Source of the DNA: Tropicimonas sp. IMCC34043
GTDB taxonomy: Bacteria; Pseudomonadota; Alphaproteobacteria; Rhodobacterales; Rhodobacteraceae
Length of the DNA: 64,000 nucleotides
Reading direction: 5' to 3'
Assembly (NCBI RefSeq): GCF_003390845.1
Contig: NZ_QMEK01000001.1
Span: 1,240,001 to 1,304,000, forward strand
Below the pieces are notes generated by a model that had not been told where the DNA came from, searched no databases, and saw only the letters and a program-made list of their open reading frames with translations. The translations under genes and the position numbers were made by a program. This document shows positions 44,272 to 50,510 of the stretch, in pieces (the first letter of the stretch is position 1; the number at the start of each line of letters is the position of its first letter).

Positions 44272-44956
44272 GCGGCTTGTCTTGCCCTGTTCTGACCCCG
44301 CCGTGACCGTCGTCCCCGGCTATCGCCGTTACCTCGTCGGTCTCGACATTGCGCAGTCACGCGACCAGAACGCCTTTTCGATCATACTCGACGAGCGCGT
44401 GCCGCAGTGGACAAAGTATGCGCAAGAACTCGGGCCGCGTCGCCGTGTCGTCGTCCGCGCCGAGCGCATCCCGCTCATGGCCTACACGGAACTTGCCGTT
44501 GTGGTGCGCAACCTGATGATGGACAAGATGCTGACCGACCGTGCCTATCTCGTGGTGGACGCGGGCGGGCCGGATCGCGCGTTCTGCGATCTGCTGAACA
44601 CGAAGGCCGTGATGCACACGCGGATGCAGATCGTCGGCGGCGAAAACGAGAATGAGACCCGCGAGCGCGACATCCGCTTCAACAACGTCGGCAAGAACTT
44701 CTTGATCGGTTCGCTCAACTCGGCCCTCCACACGAGCGAATTGCAAATCGGCAATTTTCCGATGCGGCGTGAGTTGCAGACCGAACTCGAGTCCTTCGAG
44801 ATGACCGTGGGCACGTCGGGGCGCGTTCGCATCGAAGGCGGCACGGACGCTGGGCACGCGGACATCGCCATGGCAACCGCGATGGCCTACTGGCTGTCCG
44901 ATCATCGAAGCGTCGGCGCGCATATCGGCGAGACGCCGCTGCGCGGCTATTGGTGA
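44246..44956 (+). CDS. Terminase large subunit, nuclease half
   Basis: A 236-residue RNase H-like domain corresponding to the C-terminal half of TerL: first acidic motif VGLDIAQSRDQNAFSI (Asp near residue 32), second in LVVDAGGPD (about 108), and a late DAGHADIAMATAMAYW with acidic residues that complete the metal site. ATG 44246 has GGAGA at 44235 and overlaps the ATPase gene by 26 bp in a different frame. The two halves together equal one TerL of about 500 residues, so this is a natural gene split or an ancient frameshift. Confidence 0.8.
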   Translation: MQELTQIGERLVLPCSDPAVTVVPGYRRYLVGLDIAQSRDQNAFSIILDERVPQWTKYAQELGPRRRVVVRAERIPLMAYTELAVVVRNLMMDKMLTDRAYLVVDAGGPDRAFCDLLNTKAVMHTRMQIVGGENENETRERDIRFNNVGKNFLIGSLNSALHTSELQIGNFPMRRELQTELESFEMTVGTSGRVRIEGGTDAGHADIAMATAMAYWLSDHRSVGAHIGETPLRGYW

Positions 44957-45164
44957 GCGCCGCAGCGAAACCGGTGTAGCGCGGGCGTTGTGGTGTCGGC
45001 GGGTATCATCGCAGGGCAAACGGCGGAACCGCCTTCGCTGACGCACTGCTGCGCCTCGTGCGGGCGGCAACGTTCTCGAATGTTAAGCAACACCCTCTGA
45101 TGGCGAGGCTTTTCGCGTCGTGAGACTTTCTCTTTGTCCACTGAACACAAGGAGCAAGGACAAC

Positions 45165-45269
45165 ATGAAGAAGTCTTACGACGAAACTTGGAGGGAAATC
45201 GAGACGCTGCGCGACTTCCTGACGGAATGTGGCACTCGTTTCAGCGTCGGCAAGGAGGTCTCGGCATGA
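45165..45269 (+). CDS. Very small protein of the packaging operon, first of two
   Basis: A 34-residue peptide, MKKSYDETWREIETLRDF at its start, encoded with a double purine-rich ribosome-binding site (AAGGAGCAAGGA) at 45150-45161. Its stop overlaps the next ORF's start by 4 bp (ATGA). The strong site and the coupling argue it is real; function unknown. Confidence 0.55.
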   Translation: MKKSYDETWREIETLRDFLTECGTRFSVGKEVSA

Positions 45270-45400
45270 GCCCCAGCGTTCGCAACAGGCTGCGCATCAT
45301 CAGCCGGGGCCTCGACCGCAGCTGCCACGTTCGGCTGACCTATCTCGGTCGCACCTACATTTTCATGGAAGGTCGGTGGTGGACCGCGCCCGACCTCTGA
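45266..45400 (+). CDS. Very small protein of the packaging operon, second of two
   Basis: A 44-residue basic peptide, predicted to fold as a small beta structure (HVRLTYLGRTYIFMEGRWW). AAGGAGG at 45251-45257 precedes ATG 45266. Function unknown; the twin tiny, well-initiated ORFs just before a terminator resemble small regulatory or anti-host proteins of phages and satellites. Confidence 0.55.
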   Translation: MSPSVRNRLRIISRGLDRSCHVRLTYLGRTYIFMEGRWWTAPDL

Positions 45401-45423
45401 CGGCATCAAAAAAATGTCACGCG

Positions 45424-45449
45424 AAGGGGCGGCCATCGAGCCGCCCCTT
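45424..45449. terminator. Bidirectional terminator between convergent transcription units
   Basis: Stem AAGGGGCGG (45424-45432) paired with CCGCCCCTT (45441-45449), 8-nt loop, followed by TCATATTCT on the plus strand. It sits between the tiny ORFs and the minus-strand DUF3489-like gene. Confidence 0.7.
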
Positions 45450-45470
45450 TCATATTCTAAGTTCGCGATC

Positions 45471-46010
45471 TCAACCAGCGGGCTTCGCCGCCGCGCGCAA
45501 AGGCACGACGTTCGACCCCTTCGGCAGCATCAGGTGCAGTACGCCATTCTCACGTCGCACGCCGAGGCCAGCGGCCTTGAGGTCGGTGTAGATCGCAGCC
45601 GAAGCCACGTCGCGTTTCCAGCCCGTGGCCGTCGCGAGTTGATCCAACGTGCAGCCGTTCAGAAGGGCCTGAACCATCGCGTGCCGCTTCGTGCCTTCCC
45701 GGATCGGGCGGACATTCGACAGATCGGTTGTCGGCTCGACGAGAACGCGGTCTGCTAAGGCGCGAACTTTTCTGATCTTCGGCATGTCAACACCGCCAGC
45801 GGCGCGGGCGTCCTGCCGCGCGTCAGCAAGCACCTTGACGGCCTTGCGAGCAGCAGCAATTGCCGCCGTCTTCGACTTCGCGCCCGTGATGGCGTTCGCA
45901 ATGTCATCGTCCGTCCAGCACTCGACGAGGAAGTCGAAGCCGTCCTTGTCATAGTTGGCGACTGCGTACTCGCGGACGGCGGCGATGAGGTCTGCTTTCG
46001 AGATGGTCAT
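45471..46010 (-). CDS. DUF3489-like protein
   Basis: A 179-residue protein. The C-terminal third, RHAMVQALLNGCTLDQLATATGWKRDVASAAIYTDLKAAGLGV, is a helix-turn-helix resembling the winged-helix DUF3489 proteins common in alphaproteobacteria. The middle is Ala/Lys-rich. GGAGC precedes ATG 46010; the extension to 46052 has no signal. It may regulate the neighbouring restriction genes or the element, unproven. Confidence 0.6.
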   Translation of the reverse strand: MTISKADLIAAVREYAVANYDKDGFDFLVECWTDDDIANAITGAKSKTAAIAAARKAVKVLADARQDARAAGGVDMPKIRKVRALADRVLVEPTTDLSNVRPIREGTKRHAMVQALLNGCTLDQLATATGWKRDVASAAIYTDLKAAGLGVRRENGVLHLMLPKGSNVVPLRAAAKPAG

Positions 46011-46082
46011 GTCAGTTGCTCCGTTGCTGGGGCCGCAGATGGCCCGTGACATGACGTTCGGACCTTCCGTAGAAGCGATGCA

Positions 46083-46097
46083 ACCGAAATATTCGGT
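46083..46097. promoter_or_regulatory. ACCGAA/TTCGGT inverted repeat, possible operator
   Basis: ACCGAA (46083-46088) and TTCGGT (46092-46097) are a perfect 6-bp inverted repeat with a 3-nt centre, in the divergent region between the DUF3489-like gene and the restriction gene, just upstream of the latter's TTGACT box. Confidence 0.45.
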
Positions 46098-46115
46098 CGT
46101 TAGTTCTATCGTGAC

Positions 46116-46143
46116 TTGACTCGTGAACAGAAGTGCCTATCTG
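46116..46143 (+). promoter_or_regulatory. Promoter of the restriction endonuclease gene
   Basis: TTGACT at 46116-46121 and TATCTG at 46138-46143, spacing 16 bp, placing transcription start about 20 bp before ATG 46169. Confidence 0.45.
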
Positions 46144-46168
46144 GTGGGGACAGAAGAAGGAGCTTCTC

Positions 46169-46972
46169 ATGCTGACCCAGATGACCAACGAAGAACTGAT
46201 GACCATTCCGAAATACGACCGCATTGCGGTTTACCTGTTTCGGCACCTGACCAAGGGATACAGCGCCGCCACGCTCCCCAATGAAATGCTTTTCGATCAG
46301 GAGACTGTCCGGCAGGCGATGCGGCAGGCGGTGGCTGATGGCGTCATTGACCGCGAGGTCGCGAACGTGCCTGACATCAAGTATACCTACGACGCCCGCC
46401 GGAATTTGCCGACCGAAATGGAGCAAGCGGGACCGATGACTTGGTTGCAGAACGGCAAAGGAAAGTACGTCTTGCGGCGCACGCGTCGGAAAAATGTGAT
46501 CGACTTTGACGCCCTCGGTGTCGATCCTGCACTTGAGCCTGTGGTCGATCAGACGCCCAAGTTTATCTCTGCGCTGCTCGGGCAGGACGAGCAGGCGGTG
46601 TTCACGCGGGTTCGCAACGCTCACCTGATTTCCACCTTCCTCGGCTTCCAGTCGATGGCCATCCAAGGCCACCATCGCACAACTGTCAGCTACGGGCAGA
46701 TCGAGATTGACGAAGTTCAGGCGGGTATCGACGGCACGCAGGAGACCATTGTCCCGATCTCGGGCAAGGGCGGGCAGGATCATTTGTCATGGTCGCAGGC
46801 GTTGAACCTGAACACCTATGGGGTTCAGAAGGCGCCGATCCCCGGCCTCGCTGTTCGCAGTCTCGGCCTTTGGCGCGATGATCTCAACACCGTCTGGATC
46901 GTCGAGTTCAGCCCCCACACCGACATTGACGAGATCGAAATCGTCAAGGTGCGGCGTTTCACTTTCCGCTAA
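46169..46972 (+). CDS. Putative type II restriction endonuclease
   Basis: A 267-residue protein located tail-to-tail with a C5-cytosine methyltransferase and near a vsr gene. An N-terminal part resembles a winged-helix domain. A segment IEIDEVQAGID, followed after about 10 residues by IVPISGKGGQDHLSWSQALNLNTYGVQ, gives acidic residues and Lys in the order expected of a PD-(D/E)XK nuclease site. AAGGAG supports ATG 46169. I do not recognise it as a named enzyme; the prediction rests mainly on position. It could have another role, such as replication or DNA repair. Confidence 0.5.
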   Translation: MLTQMTNEELMTIPKYDRIAVYLFRHLTKGYSAATLPNEMLFDQETVRQAMRQAVADGVIDREVANVPDIKYTYDARRNLPTEMEQAGPMTWLQNGKGKYVLRRTRRKNVIDFDALGVDPALEPVVDQTPKFISALLGQDEQAVFTRVRNAHLISTFLGFQSMAIQGHHRTTVSYGQIEIDEVQAGIDGTQETIVPISGKGGQDHLSWSQALNLNTYGVQKAPIPGLAVRSLGLWRDDLNTVWIVEFSPHTDIDEIEIVKVRRFTFR

Positions 46973-48273
46973 AGCGAAGCCTCGATTTCGTGTTGCTTCC
47001 GCTTCGTCGCGCCACTCTTGCGATCCCGCCGCCCGATGGGGTTTTCAATCGACCAGAAGGCGGCGGCTTGCGACATGTCCATGCGCAGCAGCGCATCGTC
47101 GCCCAGAGCGACGGCTACACTCGGTCGCGTCGGTTTTACGCCCAAAGCCTCGATGACCTTCCCAGCGATTGCTCGGGCAAGCGGCGGAGGAACCGCGTTA
47201 CCGATTTGCCGCGCCCCATGCCATTTGGTCTCGTGGAAGCGGAACCAGTCGGGGAAACCGTGGAGGCGTGCCATTTCGCGCACCGTGACACAGCGGGCAA
47301 ATGCGTAATGGATCGGCCGCGGGCTAGTGAACGCGCCTCGCGCAGCATCGGTGCCCGCGCGGAGGGTGTTCGAGACGCCATTGGGTGGCAGTTTGAAGAA
47401 ACGCGAGATCGGTTCGACTTTGCCGGGTTCAGTCGAGGCAAAGCGGCGTCGAGAGATTTCGGTGTGGTCGGTGCGCAAGCTGGAAGTCAACAGCGCAGGG
47501 TTCCAGAGCCGAGGGTGGCCGAAGTGCCATGCGTCATTCCCGATGCAGCGCAGTTCCTTAGCGTAGTCGCTTGGTTCCCCAAGGGCCTCGACAGACACCT
47601 CATCCGTCGCAAGCAAGGCGTCGAAGGCCTCGGCGTCAGGCAGATCGCCAAGTGCATCGCAACAGGTCGGGCCACTAGGACTGCCGCAGTTGGTCGTTCC
47701 TGCCGCGTGCGTCGTCTGCGCGGGGTATTCGGGAATAGGTGTGTCGCCGCGCGCGCCGAGTAGGATGAACCTCTTACGGTCCTGCGGCACACCGTGATCT
47801 GCGGCGTTCAAGACCTTCCACTCGCGCCGCACGCGATAGCCGCGCGCCTCGAATGCCTCGATGAGTTCGACGAGGAACTTCCGGTGCTTCCCGACTGTCA
47901 GCCCCTTCACATTCTCGAAAACAAAGGTCTTCGCCTTCAACTGATCGACGATCCGCACGAAGTCGAGCACGAGCGAGTTGCGAGGATCGTCGAGGGCACG
48001 CTGCCCGATCATCGAAAACCCTTGGCAAGGTGCGCCGCCGAACACCACGTCAACGTCACGGTCGCCGATGCCTGCAAGCGAACGAATCTCGTCGCCCGTC
48101 AGGTCGGTGACGGAACGAGCGATAACCGCGCAGTCTGGGAAGTTGAACTTGTGGATCGCAGCATGAACAGGGTCGATCTCGACAGCGGCAACGACATCGA
48201 ATCCAGCCTGCTCGAAGCCGAGGCTCATCCCGCCTGCGCCCGCGAATAGGTCGATTCCGATAGGCCGCTTCAT
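46969..48273 (-). CDS. C5-cytosine DNA methyltransferase
   Basis: A 434-residue modification enzyme with the motif set in order: I DLFAGAGGMSLGF, IV GAPCQGFS (catalytic Cys), VI FENVKGL, VIII QDRKRFILLG, IX region and X RQIGNAVPPPLA. The variable target region (about residues 230-330) gives no known specificity by eye. ATG 48273 follows GGAGGGG. It is convergent with the endonuclease-like gene and its stop overlaps that stop by 4 bp. Methylation by it makes a T:G mismatch hazard that Vsr repairs. Confidence 0.92.
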   Translation of the reverse strand: MKRPIGIDLFAGAGGMSLGFEQAGFDVVAAVEIDPVHAAIHKFNFPDCAVIARSVTDLTGDEIRSLAGIGDRDVDVVFGGAPCQGFSMIGQRALDDPRNSLVLDFVRIVDQLKAKTFVFENVKGLTVGKHRKFLVELIEAFEARGYRVRREWKVLNAADHGVPQDRKRFILLGARGDTPIPEYPAQTTHAAGTTNCGSPSGPTCCDALGDLPDAEAFDALLATDEVSVEALGEPSDYAKELRCIGNDAWHFGHPRLWNPALLTSSLRTDHTEISRRRFASTEPGKVEPISRFFKLPPNGVSNTLRAGTDAARGAFTSPRPIHYAFARCVTVREMARLHGFPDWFRFHETKWHGARQIGNAVPPPLARAIAGKVIEALGVKPTRPSVAVALGDDALLRMDMSQAAAFWSIENPIGRRDRKSGATKRKQHEIEASL

Positions 48274-48337
48274 CCTGCCCCTCCGTTGATGCGTTTTGCG
48301 CAACGTATCGTGGGCGACGCGATTTGCCCACCGAAAT

Positions 48338-48745
48338 CTAGGCGTCGAGGAACGCGGCGACGCGCTCGACTGTGGAAGAAAGGTCGCGTAGCTCACACTG
48401 CCAGACCACCATCGCCTGCCAGCCTTTGTCGCCGAGCAGGGTTAATACTCGGTTGTCTCGGGCCTTGTTCGCCTCGATCTTCGGCAACCAGTATTCTGCT
48501 CGTGACTTGGGGGCCTTGCCCCACCGACACCCGTGCCCATGCCAGAAGCAGCCGTGAACGAAGATCGCCTTGCGCCGTGCGGGAAAAACCAGGTCAGGCG
48601 ATCCGGGCAGGTCGCGCCGATGAAGTCGATACCGATAGCCCTGCGCGTGCAAGGCACGCCGCAGGATCAACTCGGGTTTGGTGTCTTTCTGACCGACCTT
48701 CGACATGATGAAGGATCGACGGTCGGGCGTGACGTGATCGGTCAT
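48338..48745 (-). CDS. vsr: Very short patch repair endonuclease
   Basis: A 135-residue Vsr nicking enzyme that repairs T:G mismatches made by deamination of methylated C. Conserved core: RRSFIMSKVGQKDTKPE (start), GSPDLVFPARRKAIFVHGCFWHGH (catalytic Asp, Zn and DNA-binding His/Cys) and the terminal ARDNRVLTLLGDKGWQAMVVWQCEL. ATG 48745 is the reasonable start; the longer frame simply reads through the tRNA gene on the other strand. It is 64 bp upstream of the methyltransferase on the same strand and likely co-transcribed. Confidence 0.92.
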   Translation of the reverse strand: MTDHVTPDRRSFIMSKVGQKDTKPELILRRALHAQGYRYRLHRRDLPGSPDLVFPARRKAIFVHGCFWHGHGCRWGKAPKSRAEYWLPKIEANKARDNRVLTLLGDKGWQAMVVWQCELRDLSSTVERVAAFLDA

Positions 48746-48792
48746 GCGGAAAGAATAGTGTCTCCGGTCGCTGGCATGAAGGCGCTTTGTGC

Positions 48793-48821
48793 TTGAAGCC
48801 GCCACACTGAAACGGTATTCA
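48793..48821 (+). promoter_or_regulatory. Promoter of the element-borne tRNA-Gly
   Basis: TTGAAG at 48793-48798 and TATTCA at 48816-48821 are 17 bp apart, placing the start at about 48828, four bases before the tRNA. The tRNA therefore looks independently expressed. Confidence 0.65.
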
Positions 48822-48831
48822 GATCGACGTT

Positions 48832-48905
48832 GCGGGTGTAGCTCAATGGTAGAGCATTTGCTTCCCAAGCAAGTGACGAGGGTTCGATTCCCTTCACCCG
48901 CTCCA
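48832..48905 (+). tRNA. tRNA-Gly(CCC) carried by the element
   Basis: Full cloverleaf of 74 nt including an encoded CCA: acceptor GCGGGTG/CACCCGC, D stem GCTC/GAGC, anticodon stem TTTGC/GCAAG with loop TTCCCAA (anticodon CCC, reads GGG), T stem GAGGG/CCCTT. The acceptor and T arms are almost identical to those of the split host tRNA; the D and anticodon stems differ. It lies 111 bp inside the right end of the element. Confidence 0.95.
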
Positions 48906-48908
48906 AAT

Positions 48909-48961
48909 TTTTGTAGGTGGCACGCGCTGCCTACAAAACGCCTACAAAACGCCTACAAAAC
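48909..48961 (+). repeat. Right arm-type repeats, CCTACAAAACG x3 plus one inverted copy
   Basis: CCTACAAAAC(G) at 48930-48940, 48941-48951 and 48952-48961, in perfect 11-bp register, plus TTTTGTAGG inverted at 48909-48917. These match the two repeats before the integrase gene. The 11-bp period puts every copy on the same face of the DNA helix. Likely right-hand integrase or excisionase arm sites. Confidence 0.65.
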
Positions 48962-49015
48962 ACGCGGAGCGTCTGATCTAACCGCTTGATGATGCAGACG
49001 GTTTTTGGCTGAGAA

Positions 49016-49066
49016 CGTATGTTTCCCAAGCTGCATACGAGGGTTCAATTCCCTTCACCCGCTCCA
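49016..49066 (+). pseudogene. attR: CGTATGT, core, and 3' half of host tRNA-Gly(CCC)
   Basis: CGTATGT (49016-49022), core TTCCCAA (49023-49029), right anticodon stem GCTGC, variable ATAC, T arm GAGGG-TTCAATT-CCCTT and acceptor CACCCGC with TCCA, ending at 49066. Complements 34275-34311. The half alone has no promoter of its own and cannot make a tRNA. Confidence 0.9.
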
Positions 49067-49138
49067 ACCACCCTGCCATGCTGCGTCGCGGGACCACCCG
49101 CTGGTCAAACCGCCGTTTCGGCGCGTAGGCTCTGGCAC

Positions 49139-50497
49139 ATGACAAAGCGGATTCGCCTTCTTATCCTCGTTCCTGCCACCTTGGCGCTGTTTGCGGCCGC
49201 AGTTCCCCTGCCCGCTGCCGACCGGCCCGTTCCCGATCTGCCCGCGCCGGTCACCGATGCCGACTATATGGCCACCGATCCGGCCATGGTCGCACTGGGG
49301 CGGCTGCTGTTCTGGGATCCGGTCCTGTCGGGCAACCGCAACATCGCCTGCGCCACGTGCCACCATCCGCGCTTTGGCACCTCGGACGGGGTATCGCTGT
49401 CGATGGGCGAAGGCGGCATCGGGCTTGGCCCCGAGCGCCGTGGCGACCCGGCCGACCTGCCCGAACAGCGGATCCCGCGCAATGCGCCGGCGCTGTTCAA
49501 CCTTGGTGCAACGGCCTTTACCACGCTGTTTCACGACGGCCGGATCGAGGCCGATCCGGCCAAGCCGAACGGCCTGAGGACACCGCTCGACGACGAGATG
49601 GTGCAGGGGTTCTCGGGCGTGCTGTCGGCCCAGACCATGTTCCCGGTGCTGGCGCCTGACGAGATGGCCGGGCACTATGGCGAGAACGACGTCTCGAAGG
49701 CCGTGCGCTCGGGGCAACTGACCGGGCCGGGCGGCGCCTGGGATCTGATCGCGGCCCGGGTGGCAGCGATCCCGGCCTATCGGCAGGGGTTCGAGGCAGC
49801 CCTTCCCGAGGTTGCGGCCGGGCGGCCGATTGCCTTTACCGACATCTCGAACGCCATCGCCGAATTCATGGCGGTCGAATGGCGCTCGGACGACAGCCCC
49901 TTTGATAGCCACCTGCGGGGCGAGGCGCCGCTGACCGGGGCTGCGGCCCGCGGGATGGCATTGTTCTATGGTCCGGCGGGCTGCAGCAACTGCCATTCCG
50001 GGCCGTTTCAGACCGATCACGGATTTCACGCCATGGGGGTGCCGCAACTTGGCCCCGGCAAGGCCGAGCGGTTCGAAAGCCATTCGCGCGACGAGGGACG
50101 GTTTCGCGTGACCGGCCGGGCCGAGGATTTCGCGGCCTTCCGCACGCCATCGCTGCGCAACGTGATCGCGACCGCCCCCTATGGCCACGACGGCTCGCAC
50201 CGGGACCTGACGGCTTTCCTGCGGTTCCACGCCGACCCGGTGGCGGGACTGGCCGGTTACGACCGCGCCCAGCCGGTGCTGCCGCCGCTGGAGAGCAAGC
50301 CAGACTGGGCCGAAATGGACAACCCCGAGGAACGCGCCCGGCTTGCCGCCGCCGTCGTCACCCCGCCCGTCGTGCTGAGCGAGGCGGAGATCGCGGACCT
50401 TATGGCCTTTCTGGCCAGCCTGACCGACCCCGTGGCGCTGTCGGGCCGGATGGGCATCCCCGAAACGGTGCCAAGCGGGCTGCCGGTCGACCGCTAG
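49139..50497 (+). CDS. Di-haem cytochrome c peroxidase/MauG family protein
   Basis: A 452-residue periplasmic haem protein with a Sec signal peptide and two CxxCH sites: CATCHH (residue about 75) and CSNCHS (about 286). Later Met/His-containing segments (APYGHDGSHRDLTAF) match the peroxidase domain ends. Family members reduce hydrogen peroxide or, for MauG, modify proteins; which applies is unclear. ATG 49139 is the plausible start; the longer frame at 49019 begins in the tRNA half. First host gene after the element. Confidence 0.87.
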   Translation: MTKRIRLLILVPATLALFAAAVPLPAADRPVPDLPAPVTDADYMATDPAMVALGRLLFWDPVLSGNRNIACATCHHPRFGTSDGVSLSMGEGGIGLGPERRGDPADLPEQRIPRNAPALFNLGATAFTTLFHDGRIEADPAKPNGLRTPLDDEMVQGFSGVLSAQTMFPVLAPDEMAGHYGENDVSKAVRSGQLTGPGGAWDLIAARVAAIPAYRQGFEAALPEVAAGRPIAFTDISNAIAEFMAVEWRSDDSPFDSHLRGEAPLTGAAARGMALFYGPAGCSNCHSGPFQTDHGFHAMGVPQLGPGKAERFESHSRDEGRFRVTGRAEDFAAFRTPSLRNVIATAPYGHDGSHRDLTAFLRFHADPVAGLAGYDRAQPVLPPLESKPDWAEMDNPEERARLAAAVVTPPVVLSEAEIADLMAFLASLTDPVALSGRMGIPETVPSGLPVDR

Positions 50498-50510
50498 GCG
50501 ACGCCCGCGC

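Larger units (their letters stand above)
34305..49022. mobile_element. 14,718 bp integrated element, satellite-like, inserted in tRNA-Gly(CCC)
   Basis: Bounded by two copies of TTCCCAA (34305-34311 and 49023-49029) that are the anticodon loop of the split tRNA. Gene order: tyrosine integrase, excisionase-like HTH, primase-helicase, candidate origin, HEPN-like gene (minus strand), packaging module (portal-like, small and split large terminase), two very small ORFs, a DUF3489-like gene, and a restriction-modification-Vsr cassette, then a complete tRNA-Gly(CCC) near the right end. No capsid, tail, lysis or conjugation genes were recognised. Resembles phage satellites and related tRNA-targeting integrative elements. 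Confidence 0.88.

Noticed and set aside
48746-48868. N-terminal extension of vsr to a start at 48868
   Set aside because: Those codons are the reverse strand of the tRNA-Gly gene; the true start is ATG 48745.
34305-49022. Integrative conjugative element
   Set aside because: No relaxase, type IV secretion or coupling protein gene was found; packaging genes point to phage satellite.
34275-49066. Group I intron or trans-splicing split tRNA
   Set aside because: The insert is 14.7 kb with integrase and symmetric att arms, and no intron core or split-tRNA leader pairing was seen.
48832-49066. Tandem tRNA-Gly array belonging to the host
   Set aside because: The second copy lacks its 5' half, which is found exactly at the other element end; the complete copy therefore lies inside the element.
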